Source: Isoptericola halotolerans (lineage in GTDB: Bacteria; Actinomycetota; Actinomycetes; Actinomycetales; Cellulomonadaceae). Taken from it: a DNA stretch of 64,000 nucleotides. The notes under the pieces were generated by a model. That model was not told where the DNA came from. It was given only the letters and a program-made list of their open reading frames with translations, and did not search any database. Both the position numbers and the translations under genes were made by a program. The stretch spans positions 248,001 through 312,000 of the forward strand of contig NZ_PVTX01000002.1 in assembly GCF_003003075.1 (NCBI RefSeq). The letters are read 5' to 3'. This document shows positions 50,520-60,100 of this stretch, one piece after another; the first letter of the stretch is position 1, and each line of letters begins with the position of its first letter.

Positions 50520-51617
50520 TCACCCTCGCCCGCACGCCGGGCAGATGCCGCGGCGGCGCAACCAGTAGGCGTAGGTCGCCGCACCGAGCGCGAGCGACCA
50601 CAGCGGCCACAGGAAGGCCGGTCCGACGGCCCCCCACGTCTCGGCACCGAGGCCGAGCACCCCCTGGGTGAGACCGAGGGCGATCATCGAGGTCCCGGCG
50701 GGCAGCACGGTGACGGCGACGACGGTCGCGGGGACGACCGCGAGGCCCACCGGGACCCGCTTGCCGGCGAGGCCGAGCATCCAGCGCGGGAACACGTCGC
50801 CCCACCGCTGGTAGAGGCCGAGGGTGAGCACCGCGCCGAGCAGGGCGAACGTCCCGAGGCCGACGGGGCCGAGGAAGTCCAGCCCGCGCATCGACTCGAC
50901 GGAGTCGCGGGAGTAGCCCAGCGGGATCCCCAGCGCCCACGCGATGCGGGTCAGGCCGTAAAAGGCCGGGACCGCCGCGGCCACGAGCGCCGCCACCCTG
51001 CCCCAGCGCGCCGCCGCGGGAGGAGTCGTCCAGGCCGCGGCGACGCCGTCGTGCCGACGCCCGCAGCGCACGCACGCTCCCCTGCTGCGGCGGGTGGAGC
51101 GCACCGCGGCGACGGCGAGGAGCACCGCACCGCACAGCACCGCCGTCTGGAACAGGAAGTCCGGTGCCACGTAGTGGTCGAGGGAGGCGCGCACCTCGGC
51201 GCTGAAGAGCGACGTCACGAGGAGCGCGGGCAGGTAGCCGAGCCCGGCCAGGACGGTGGCGTCGACGAGCAGGACGGCGGCGAGCAGCACGACGCCGGTG
51301 CCGACGGCGACGAGGACGCGCGGTCCTCGCGCGGTGGACCGGCTCCAGCGCATCCAGGCCGCGAGCGCGGCACCGACGGCCGCGAACACCGCGACGCCGG
51401 TGGCCAGCGTGTCGACCGGGACGTCGCGGAGCAGGCCGTGGTTGAGCGGCTCGGGCGCCCCCGCGGCCGAGCCCACGGCCCACCGGTGGACGAGCGCGAC
51501 GACGAGCCCGGCGACCCACCAGAGGACGGCGAGGCTCTCCACCCGGTGGGACGGCTGGCGGCGGAGCGTCCCACCGGTCGGCGACGACGGGTGCTGTGTC
51601 GTGTGGTGTGTGGTCAT
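50520..51617 (-). CDS. Polytopic membrane protein with two CxxC zinc-ribbon-like motifs
   Basis: 365 residues with about eight hydrophobic segments, unrecognised at family level. Two CxxC motifs stand out: ACVRCGRRH between membrane segments, and ICPACGRG at the extreme C-terminus. Both are probably cytoplasmic and could together hold a zinc ion. The N-terminal ~25 residues are Thr/His/Pro-rich. ATG 51617 has CGAGGC upstream. It lies just downstream of the two-component genes on the same strand (75 bp gap), so it may be part of their regulon. Confidence 0.72.
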   Translation of the reverse strand: MTTHHTTQHPSSPTGGTLRRQPSHRVESLAVLWWVAGLVVALVHRWAVGSAAGAPEPLNHGLLRDVPVDTLATGVAVFAAVGAALAAWMRWSRSTARGPRVLVAVGTGVVLLAAVLLVDATVLAGLGYLPALLVTSLFSAEVRASLDHYVAPDFLFQTAVLCGAVLLAVAAVRSTRRSRGACVRCGRRHDGVAAAWTTPPAAARWGRVAALVAAAVPAFYGLTRIAWALGIPLGYSRDSVESMRGLDFLGPVGLGTFALLGAVLTLGLYQRWGDVFPRWMLGLAGKRVPVGLAVVPATVVAVTVLPAGTSMIALGLTQGVLGLGAETWGAVGPAFLWPLWSLALGAATYAYWLRRRGICPACGRG

Positions 51618-51692
51618 GCCTCGAGCCTCGCCGCCGCCGCCGCCGGACGGATCACCCGCCGCGACCAGCGCCCTCACCCGTGCGGGGGAAGG

Positions 51693-52364
51693 TCAGCCGG
51701 CGCTGACGAACCCGGACGTGTAGGCGCGCACCACGGCCTGCGTCCGGTCGCGGACCCCGAGCTTGCCCAGCACGTTGCCCACGTGGGTGCGCACCGTCTC
51801 GACGCCGAGGTACAGCTCGCCGGCGATCTCCGCGTTCGACATCCCGTCCGCCATGAGTCGCAGCACCTGCCCCTCGCGGTCGGTGAGACGCGCGGACGCC
51901 AGGGCGTCGCCCGACGGCGGACGTCCGGCGGCGAGGCGGCGCACGGCGTCCGGGAACAGCAGCGAGTCGCCGCGCGCGACGAGCCGGACCGCCTGCGCGA
52001 TCTCCGCCGGCCGGGCCCGCTTGAGCAGGAACCCCTGGGCGCCGGCCTGCAGGGCGTCGAGCACGTGGTCGTCGTTCTCGAACGTCGTGAGCATCACCAC
52101 GCGGGGCGCGGGTCCGTGGGACGCCCGGTCGACGACGGCGCGGGTGGCGGCGATCCCGTCGACGCGCGGCATGCGGACGTCCATCAGGAGCACGTCGGGC
52201 CGTGCGTCGGCGACGAGCTGCGGGACACCGGCGCCGTCCTCCGCCTCGCCGACCACCGTCACACCGGGCTCGGCGTCGAGGACGACCCGGAGCCCCGCCC
52301 GCACGAGCGGTTCGTCGTCGACGATCGCGACGCGGACGGGCGTGTCACCGCCGGGGGTGCTCAT
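51693..52364 (-). CDS. NarL/LuxR-family response regulator
   Basis: 223 residues. Receiver domain ~10-125 with acidic pocket D16/D17, phosphoacceptor D62 (VLLMDVRMP) and K115 (GFLLKRA). LuxR-type HTH ~155-215 (LTDREGQVLRLMADGMSNAE, then LYLGVETVRTHVGNVLGKLG). ATG 52364 overlaps the kinase stop (ATGA). It is the partner of the DesK-type kinase upstream. Targets are unknown; the adjacent membrane protein at 50520 is a candidate. Confidence 0.95.
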   Translation of the reverse strand: MSTPGGDTPVRVAIVDDEPLVRAGLRVVLDAEPGVTVVGEAEDGAGVPQLVADARPDVLLMDVRMPRVDGIAATRAVVDRASHGPAPRVVMLTTFENDDHVLDALQAGAQGFLLKRARPAEIAQAVRLVARGDSLLFPDAVRRLAAGRPPSGDALASARLTDREGQVLRLMADGMSNAEIAGELYLGVETVRTHVGNVLGKLGVRDRTQAVVRAYTSGFVSAG

Positions 52365-53734
52365 GCGCCCGATCCTCGCGCACCCAGGGGCAGCCGCGCC
52401 CGGACGACCCACCGGGCCGTACCGTCCGGGTCGGGCCCGGCCACCAGCTCGCCGGCGAGGAGGCGCACCCGGTCGGCCATGCCGGCCAGGCCGTGCCCGC
52501 CCGCCGCGCGGCCCGGGACGGTGCCGGTCCCCGCGGCGGGCCGTGCCTCGGCCGAGCCCTCGGACGCCGGCACCGGGTTCGTGACCTCGACCTCCAGCGT
52601 GCGGCCCCGCACCTCGAGGCGGACGTCCACCGGGGCGCCGGGCGCGTGCCGGACGGCGTTGGTGAGGGCCTCCTGGACGATGCGGTACGCCTCGCGCGAC
52701 ACGGCGGGCGGCACGAGCGACCCGAGCGCGTCCGGGTCGGCCGACGACGCGACCTCCGTGCCCGCCTGCCGGGTGTCCGCCACCAGGTCGCCGACGTGAC
52801 GCAGGTCGCGCACGGGGCCGGCCGGTGGCGACGGCGTCCCGCCCCGGGCCGGAGCGTCCGGCGCCCCCGAGGTGCCACGCAGCAGGCCGAGCACGTGGTC
52901 GAGGTCCGCCATCGCCGAGCGCCCGGTCTCCTCCACGGCGGCGAGCGCCCGGCGGGCGGCGTCGGGGTCGGTGTCGATCTGCCGCGCGGCCGCGGCAGCC
53001 TGCAGCGTGGTGATCGTCAGGGCGTGCCCCACCGAGTCGTGCAGCTCGCGGGCGAGCCGGCCGCGCTCGGCGGACCGGCGGGCGGCGGCCTCGAGCTCCG
53101 CGATGCGGGCCGACTGGTCCGGGCCGAGCAGGGGGACGGCGGCCTGCCGCAGCACCCGGCGGGCGAGCGCCACGAGGTACGGCAGCGCGAGCAGCAGGAC
53201 GACGGCGAGCGTCAGCCAGGCGGCAGGGCTGTCGCTGATCAGCGGCGTGACACCCCGCAGGAACGAGCGGTCGACGCCACCGGCGGACAGCACGAGCTGG
53301 GTGGCCACCGGCACCGCGACCAGCAGGCCCACCGTGACCGCGGCGCCGAGCGCGAGGTGCAGCGCGAACCAGGCGGCGCCGCGCCACCGGGTCGCAGCGT
53401 TCGGCGAGCCGGACGGTTCGGGCAGGTCACGGGGGTCCACGTCGAGGAACGTCCGCACGGCGAGCACCTGGAGGGTGCGCACCGGCGCGAGGAACGGCGG
53501 GGCGGCGACGATCGCCAAGGTCACGAGCGCCAGCACCACCGCGGCCACCCGCGGGACGTCGGCGGAGGCGAACATCTGCACGAACCCGGCGCCGAGCGTC
53601 AGGTACGCCCCGGCGAGGACACCACCGATGACCAGGTAGATCCCGGCACGCACCGTGGACCCGGCCACGAGCGGCGCGACGGCGCGCCGCACGCCGGTGT
53701 GCCGCCGTCGGCCGCTCGCCGTGCTCACCACCAT
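52361..53734 (-). CDS. NarL/DesK-type sensor histidine kinase
   Basis: 457 residues. About five to six membrane segments lie in residues 20-190. The HisKA_3 dimerisation domain carries phosphoacceptor H232 (LARELHDSVGHAL). The HATPase region has the N-box AYRIVQEALTNAVRHAPG and the G-box GGHGLAGMADRVRLL. There is no large extracytoplasmic sensor, so the signal is probably sensed in or near the membrane. Starts at ATG 53734, though in-frame GTG codons follow within 6 bases. Coupled to the response regulator. Confidence 0.93.
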   Translation of the reverse strand: MVVSTASGRRRHTGVRRAVAPLVAGSTVRAGIYLVIGGVLAGAYLTLGAGFVQMFASADVPRVAAVVLALVTLAIVAAPPFLAPVRTLQVLAVRTFLDVDPRDLPEPSGSPNAATRWRGAAWFALHLALGAAVTVGLLVAVPVATQLVLSAGGVDRSFLRGVTPLISDSPAAWLTLAVVLLLALPYLVALARRVLRQAAVPLLGPDQSARIAELEAAARRSAERGRLARELHDSVGHALTITTLQAAAAARQIDTDPDAARRALAAVEETGRSAMADLDHVLGLLRGTSGAPDAPARGGTPSPPAGPVRDLRHVGDLVADTRQAGTEVASSADPDALGSLVPPAVSREAYRIVQEALTNAVRHAPGAPVDVRLEVRGRTLEVEVTNPVPASEGSAEARPAAGTGTVPGRAAGGHGLAGMADRVRLLAGELVAGPDPDGTARWVVRARLPLGARGSGA

Positions 53735-53813
53735 GCCCGCCAGTCTGCCCAGCGGGAGGTCGCGGCGCCTCCCCCGCCCGGGGGAACGGCCGGCACTCCG
53801 ACCCGGCGTGCCG

Positions 53814-54461
53814 TCAGGCGACGAGCTCCTGACCGCTCATCTCGTGGATCGAGCTCATGACCTGGTCGGTGAGCCGGCGTCGCGCCTGGGCAGGCCTGGT
53901 GCCCGCCGCGATCTGGCGCGACGGGTCGATCGGTACGCCGAACTCGACGCGGATGCCGCGGACCGGCCGTGGCAGGCGCGCACCGACGGGCTGGACCTTG
54001 TCGGTGCCGCGCAGCGCGACGGGCACCACGGGGGCCGCCCCGGTGAGCGCGAGCCACGCCACGCCGGTGTGGCCCTTCTGCAGCCGACCGTCACGCGAGC
54101 GCGTGCCCTCCGGGTAGATCCCGAACGCGTCGCCGCGCTGGAGCACCTGCAGCGCGTCCTCGAGGGACCGCTGTCCGGCGCGCGGGTCCTCCCGGTCGAC
54201 GGGGATGTGCCCCATCGTGGTGAAGAACCACCGGGACACCCGGCCCTTGAGCCCGCGCCCGGTCCAGTACTCCGCCTTGGCGATGAACGTCACGTGCCGC
54301 GGGACCACCAGGGGCAGGATGATCGAGTCGATGAACGACAGGTGGTTGCTCGCGATGATCACGGGCCCGCGGCGGGGCACGTTGTGCAGGCCGGTGACCT
54401 GGGGACGCAGGAACACGTACACCAGGAGCGACAGCACGAGCTTGAGGATGCGGTACGTCAC
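53814..54461 (-). CDS. 1-acyl-sn-glycerol-3-phosphate acyltransferase (PlsC family)
   Basis: A 215-residue membrane-associated acyltransferase from GTG 54461. The catalytic H-x4-D motif is NHLSFID, and the glycerol-phosphate-binding motif is YPEGTRSRDG. The first ~20 residues form the hydrophobic anchor (LKLVLSLLVYVFL). It transfers an acyl chain to lysophosphatidic acid or a related lipid in phospholipid synthesis. Length is typical for actinobacterial PlsC paralogues. It is followed by the kinase gene on the same strand after ~80 bp without ORF. Confidence 0.92.
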   Translation of the reverse strand: MTYRILKLVLSLLVYVFLRPQVTGLHNVPRRGPVIIASNHLSFIDSIILPLVVPRHVTFIAKAEYWTGRGLKGRVSRWFFTTMGHIPVDREDPRAGQRSLEDALQVLQRGDAFGIYPEGTRSRDGRLQKGHTGVAWLALTGAAPVVPVALRGTDKVQPVGARLPRPVRGIRVEFGVPIDPSRQIAAGTRPAQARRRLTDQVMSSIHEMSGQELVA

Positions 54462-54476
54462 CGGCCCATTGTCCCC

Positions 54477-55721
54477 TCAGCCGAGGCTGACGAGATAGTC
54501 CTCGGCGTCGTCGTCCCACGCGAGGCGGACGGCGTCGGCCGCGGCGGCGGCCTTGCAGAACTGGAGGAAGCCGCCGTAGCCGAGCGCCTTCTCCGAGAAG
54601 TCGGGGCGGCGCTTGCGCACGTGGTTCTTGAGACCGGACAGCGCGGCGGTGCCGCCCGCCTCCTGGACGACGGCGCGCAGCAGGTCGAACGCCTTGGCGC
54701 TGTCGGGCTGCTCGGGGAGCTCGACCACCGGGTCGCCGGAGGACGGGCCGTCGCTCAGCACGATGACGTCCCGGTCGGCGAGGTAGCGCAGGAACTCACC
54801 GAACGTGCGGAAGCCGTAGTCGGACTCGCTGAACGTGGGCTCCTTGCGTACCAGCGTGCGCTTGAGCTGCGAGGCGGTCACCGAGCCGGACGCCGAGCCC
54901 TGCAGCCCGGCGAGGGTCTGGGCGACCTTGACCTCCATCGTGGGCGGCTCGCCGGTGGGGGCGTCGTCGTCCTCGTCGTTGGCGGGCTCCGGGGCCCGGT
55001 CCGGGACGTCGACCGGTTCGGGCAGCGTGATCTCGGGCTTCTTGCGGCGGGTCCTGCCGCCCGACGTCGTCCCCGACGCCGTGGCCGAGGTCGCGGTCGG
55101 CGCAGCCTCCTCGGCGGGCGGGAGCTCCTCCGCGACTGCCCCGGCCTTGGCGCGGCCGGTCGTGGCGCGCGCGCTGCTCGAGCGGCCGGAGCCGGAGCGA
55201 CGGGCGGGGCTCTTCTTCTGCGGGGCCTCGGACTCGTCGGGCACCTCGACGCCCTCGAGCCGGTCGTAGAAGAGGAACTCGTCGCAGGCGGAGGGCAGCA
55301 GGCGCGAGGTCGACTTCTCGACCCCGACACCGATGACGCGCTTGTCGAGCTCGCGGAGCTTGTGCACGAGCGGGGAGAAGTCGGAGTCTCCTGTACACAT
55401 GACGAACGTCGAGATGTACTCCCGCTCGAAGGCCATCTCGATGGCGTCGACGACCATCTTGATGTCGGCGGCGTTCTTGCGGGACGCGCCCATGCGCTGG
55501 GGCATCTCGATGAGCTCGACCTGGTGCCGGGTCAGCATCCGCCGGTCCTCGTCGAAGTACGACCAGTCCGCGTACGCGCGCCGCGTGACCACCCGGCCGC
55601 GCACCGCGAGGGCGTCGGCGATCGGCTGGAAGTCGAACTGCATCCCGCCCAGGTGCTCCCGGGCGCCGAGCGCGAGGTTCTCGTAGTCGAGGAAGACGGC
55701 AAGGCGCTCTTCGGTGTCCAT
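54477..55721 (-). CDS. NYN-domain ribonuclease-like protein with two LOTUS/OST-HTH domains
   Basis: 414 residues. The N-terminal NYN (PIN-like) domain (~5-160) has the acidic pocket D12 (FLDYENLALG), D86 and D92 (DIKMVVDAIEMA), and D112 and D114 (CTGDSDFSPLV), sufficient for metal-dependent RNA cleavage. Residues ~170-265 are a basic then acidic disordered linker. Two LOTUS/OST-HTH domains follow (~268-340, FSESDYGFRTFGEFLRYLAD; ~345-414, FSEKALGYGGFLQFCKAAAA); these bind RNA, including G-quadruplexes. This is the bacterial relative of MARF1/Limkain proteins. ATG 55721 is divergent from the laccase gene. Confidence 0.92.
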   Translation of the reverse strand: MDTEERLAVFLDYENLALGAREHLGGMQFDFQPIADALAVRGRVVTRRAYADWSYFDEDRRMLTRHQVELIEMPQRMGASRKNAADIKMVVDAIEMAFEREYISTFVMCTGDSDFSPLVHKLRELDKRVIGVGVEKSTSRLLPSACDEFLFYDRLEGVEVPDESEAPQKKSPARRSGSGRSSSARATTGRAKAGAVAEELPPAEEAAPTATSATASGTTSGGRTRRKKPEITLPEPVDVPDRAPEPANDEDDDAPTGEPPTMEVKVAQTLAGLQGSASGSVTASQLKRTLVRKEPTFSESDYGFRTFGEFLRYLADRDVIVLSDGPSSGDPVVELPEQPDSAKAFDLLRAVVQEAGGTAALSGLKNHVRKRRPDFSEKALGYGGFLQFCKAAAAADAVRLAWDDDAEDYLVSLG

Positions 55722-56026
55722 GCCCGCAGCCTAGGCCCCGGCGAACCGGTCAGCCCTCTCGCGCCCGTCCATCTGGCGCATCAAAGACAAAAGGTGTTTC
55801 GTCCAACGCTACTTCTGCCGCGTTTGATAATACTTCTGCGTAACGCTTGACAGTTCGACGCCCGTGGGTTGTGCTGTCTTTCATTGCCCCTGGAAACCTG
55901 CGGGGCCACGGGCGCCGGCCACGGTGGGCGGGCGCCCGGACCGACGATCGCGTGACGGAGCGCGGGTCGGCCCCGACGCGACGACGTCGTGACCGGCTCG
56001 ACGGCCTGCCGTCGAGAGGGAGACCG
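55722..56026. promoter_or_regulatory. Divergent control region of the laccase cluster and the NYN gene
   Basis: This 305-bp gap holds no gene. It is the most AT-rich stretch of the window around 55780-55880. TACTTCTGC is repeated directly at 55810 and 55831 (21 bp apart), directly before a perfect -35 hexamer TTGACA at 55847-55852. I see no convincing plus-strand -10. On the minus strand TATTAT (55832-55827) could be the -10 of the NYN gene. The repeats probably bind an activator or repressor of the redox cluster. Confidence 0.45.
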
Positions 56027-57064
56027 ATGAGTGAGCCGACCACCCAGCCACGTCTGACGGCGCTGTCACGACGGGCACTGCTCACCGGGGCGGCGGGCAC
56101 CGTCGCCACGGGCGCGGTGACCGCGGTGGCGCTCGGTGCGGACGGGCTCGTCACCGCCGCCCCGGCAGCCGCCGCTGACGCCACGACCGACCAGGTCCGG
56201 CGCATCACCATGTACGCCGAGCGGATCGACGCGAAGACCGTGGGCTACGGGTTCGAGCCCGGCGAGGCCACCGTCCCCGGCCCGATCCTCGAGATGTGGG
56301 AGGGCGAGACGCTGGAGATCACGCTCGTCAACACCACCGACCAGCGGCTGTCCATCCACCCGCACGGTGTCAACTACGACGTCGACAGCGACGGCAGCCC
56401 CTTCAACGACTCCTTCAACGAACCGGGCGAGACGCGCACCTACGTCTGGTCGACCGTCGCCCCGCGGCGGGACCGGGGCATCTGGATGCCCGGGAGCGCC
56501 GGCTACTGGCACTACCACGACCACGCCTGGGGCCCGCACGGCACCCCGGGGATCGCGGCCGGGCTCTACGGCGCGCTCGTCGTCCGCCGCGTCGGTGACG
56601 TGCTCCCCGAGCGGCAGTTCACCGTGGTCTTCAACGACATGCTCATCAACAACCGGATGGCTCCGGACACCCCCATGTTCGAGGCGAACCTCGGCGAGCG
56701 GGTCGAGTTCATCTGCATCGGCCACGGCAACACGTTCCACACGTTCCACCTGCACGCCCACCGCTGGGTGAACAACCGCACCGGCCTCCTGGCCAACCGC
56801 GACGACCCGAGCCAGGTCGTCGACAACCGTGACCTCAATCCCGGGGACTCGTTCGGCTTCCAGGTCGTCGCCGGGCTCGGCGTCGGGCCCGGGGCGTGGA
56901 TGTACCACTGCCACGTCCAGTTCCACGCCGACGGCGGCATGGCGGGCATCTTCCTCGTCCGCAACGCGGACGGAAGCATGCCGCCCGGCGCCCAGGCGTC
57001 GATCGACCGCTTCCAGGACCACGGCTCGCACGAGGAGCACGCCATGCCCGACACCGCCCCCTGA
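56027..57064 (+). CDS. Two-domain multicopper oxidase (small laccase type), Tat-exported
   Basis: 345 residues with a Tat signal (LSRRALLTGAAGTVATGAVT, RR at 15-16, mature from ~50). All four copper-binding motifs of a laccase are present: H111/H113 (IHPHGVN), H162/H164 (WHYHDHAWGPHG), H238/H241/H243 (HTFHLHAH) and H294-C295-H296 with H300 and M305 (MYHCHVQFHADGGM). Only two cupredoxin domains fit in this length, as in Streptomyces small laccase, which works as a trimer. It oxidises phenols, metals or a protein partner and reduces oxygen to water. GAGAGGGAGACC precedes ATG 56027. First gene of the secreted redox cluster. Confidence 0.94.
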   Translation: MSEPTTQPRLTALSRRALLTGAAGTVATGAVTAVALGADGLVTAAPAAAADATTDQVRRITMYAERIDAKTVGYGFEPGEATVPGPILEMWEGETLEITLVNTTDQRLSIHPHGVNYDVDSDGSPFNDSFNEPGETRTYVWSTVAPRRDRGIWMPGSAGYWHYHDHAWGPHGTPGIAAGLYGALVVRRVGDVLPERQFTVVFNDMLINNRMAPDTPMFEANLGERVEFICIGHGNTFHTFHLHAHRWVNNRTGLLANRDDPSQVVDNRDLNPGDSFGFQVVAGLGVGPGAWMYHCHVQFHADGGMAGIFLVRNADGSMPPGAQASIDRFQDHGSHEEHAMPDTAP

Positions 57065-57143
57065 CCCGGGGGTACCGAGAGGCGCTCGACACCCGGGTCC
57101 ACCCCGGGCGCACGCACCGCACCGATGACGAAGGAGTTGGAGA

Positions 57144-60100
57144 GTGCTAGCAGCACGAGCAACGAGAACGAGAGGGCGGGCCCGGCCGGGAGCGCCCACG
57201 ACCATGGCCGTCGGCCTGGCGGGCGCAGCGCTCGTCGTCAGCATGACCACGGTCCCCGCCGCGGCCCAGCCGGCCACCGCGACCCCCGACGTCACCGCCG
57301 CACCGCACGGCGCGCCGCGCACCGCGGTGGCGGGCGCAGGTGGCGCCCGCGTCCTCGTCTTCCACGGTGCGCCGGACGCGCAGGACGACCCCGTCACCGC
57401 GGCGACGGCCGCGCTGGCGGAGATCGGCGCCGCGAACGGGTTCACCGTGGAGACGTCCTCCGACCCCGGTGTCTTCACCGACGCGTCGCTCGCCGAGTAC
57501 CGCGGCGTCGTCCAGCTCTCCTCGCAGGGTGTCGAGCTCGACGCCGCGCAGGAGGCGGCGCTGCGGGGCTTCGTGAGCGACGGCGGCGGATACCTGGGTG
57601 TGCGCGACGCCGCCCGGGCGCAGGAGGCGTCGCAGTGGTTCACGGGCCTCGTCGGTGCCCGGATCGCGGGTGCGCAGCCGGACCCCGCGGATGTCGCCGA
57701 AGTGACCGCGACCGCGGAGAACCCACCGGACGAGAGCGCGAGCAACCTCGTCGACGGGGACCCGGGCTCGAAGTGGCTCGCGTTCGAACCGAGCGCGACG
57801 GTCACGCTGGAGCTCGAGGAGCCCACCGAGATCGCTCGCTACACCCTGACGTCGGCCAACGACTTCGACGGCCGTGACCCGCAGTCGTGGACGCTGCAGG
57901 GCTCCGAGGACGGGGAGGTGTGGGAGGACGTGGACTCGCGCACCGACCAGGACTTCCCCCAGCGCTTCCAGGCCCGCGACTTCGACGCCGAGTCCGGGAC
58001 CGCCTACGGGTGGTACCGGTTCGAGTTCAGCGAGACCGCGGGGGACGACCTCCTCCAGCTCGCCGAGATCGCGCTGCTCGACGCCGAGTCGGTGGACCAG
58101 CCCGCACCGGAGCTGCCCGTCGAGGAACGCACCGTCGACCTCGTCGACCGCCAGCACCCCGCGACGAAGGACCTCCCCCTGACCTGGGACCGCGAGGACC
58201 GGTGGCTGAGCTGGGCGGACGACCCGTCCGGCGAGGTGCACACGGTCGCCCAGCTCGAGCCGGGTGCCGACTCCGGCCCGGGGACGTCCCCCTTCCAGCC
58301 GCAGTCCTGGTGCCACGACTACGACGGCGGCCGGTCCTTCTACACCGGTATGGGCGGCACCGCCGACAGCTGGTCCGACGACGCGTTCCGCGACCACCTG
58401 CTCGGTGCCCTGCAGTGGACCACCGGCGTGGTCCGCGGCGACTGCCAGGCGACGATCGCCTCGAACTACCGCATCGACCGGCTCACCGCGGAGAACTCCG
58501 AGGGCGAGCTGGACCAGGTCGGCGAGCCGCACGGGCTCACCGTGGCGGCCGACGGCACCGCGTTCTACGTCGGCCGGGGGGCGTGCCCCTCCGGGCCGGT
58601 CCCGTCGTGGGACGACCCCGACGTCGGGCTGGGGTGCGGCACCATCCACCAGTGGGACCCGGACACCGGGCAGGCGTCGCTGCTGACGACGCTCGACGTC
58701 ATGGGCAACCGTGGCAGCGGCGGCGAGCTCGTGAAGAACGAGGAAGGGCTGCTCGGGATCGTGCCCGACCCCGACTTCGCCGACAACAACTGGCTCTACG
58801 TCTACTGGATGCCCCACGAGTCGATCGACACCGAGCGCCGCGTGGGCATGCGCACGGTCTCCCGCTTCACCTACGACCCCGACGGTCCGCGCATCGACCC
58901 GAACAGCCGGGTCGACCTGCTCGAGTGGGAGGCGCAGATCCACAGCTGCTGCCACGCCGGCGGCGGCATGGCGTTCGACGACGCGGGGAACCTCTACGTC
59001 GGCTCGGGCGACAACACCTCGTCCGGCGGGTCCGACGGGTACTCCGCCAACAACTGGACGCAGGAGTACGCCGGGTTCGGGTTCCAGGACGCGCGCCGGA
59101 CCTCGGGCAACACCAACAGCCTCAACGGCAAGATCCTGCGGATCCACCCGGAGGACGACGGGACGTACACGATCCCGGACGACAACCTGTTCCCCGTGGG
59201 TGAGTACCCCGCGGACAAGACCAGGCCCGAGATCTACGTGATGGGCGTGCGCAACATCTCGCGCCTGCAGATCGACCCGGACACCGACTGGCTGACCGCC
59301 GCGTGGGTCGGTCCGGACGCCGGATCGCCGGACCCGGAGCTGGGACCGGCGAAGTACGAGACGGCGACCATCATCACCTCGGCCGGCAACCAGGGCTGGC
59401 CGTACTGCATGGGCGACAAGCAGCCCTACCGCGACCGCAGCGACGAGGACGCGAGCGTCCTGACCGATTGGTACGACTGCGACGCCCCGAAGAACACCTC
59501 GCCGCACAACACCGGTCTGGTCGACGTGCCACCGGTGCGCGACAACATGATCTGGTACTCCCCCAGCGGTGGTGGCCCCGTCTTTCCCGAGGGCGAGGAC
59601 GGCATCCCGTCGTACGAGGACGACGAGGCCACCTACACGTTCCCGTGGTTGAGCGGTGGTGGGCAGGCCGTCATGACGGGCCCCACGTACCGTTCGTCGC
59701 AGGTCGACCCGGACAGCGACGTCGCCTGGCCGTCGTACTGGGAGGGCAAGTGGTTCCTCGGCGACCAGTCGAACTCGAACAACCGCGTCGCGGTGACGAT
59801 CGACCCGGAGCAGGTGCCCGACCAGGGTGCGCCCGCCTTCGCCGAGGACCTGCGGCACATCATCCCGGGTGGCCGGGGCGACGAGCTGCTGCAGAGCTGG
59901 ATGGACGCGAAGTTCGGTCCGGACGGCGCCCTGTACATGCTCGACTACGCGAGCGGGTTCTTCAGCCTCGACCCGAACCAGAAGCTCCTCCGGATCTCGT
60001 ACACGGGTGGGGCACCCACCCCGGCCGCGACCGCGACCGGTGCGAGCATCCAGGGCGACCCGCTGACGGTGGCCTTCGAGGGAGAGCGGTCCGGCGGCGT

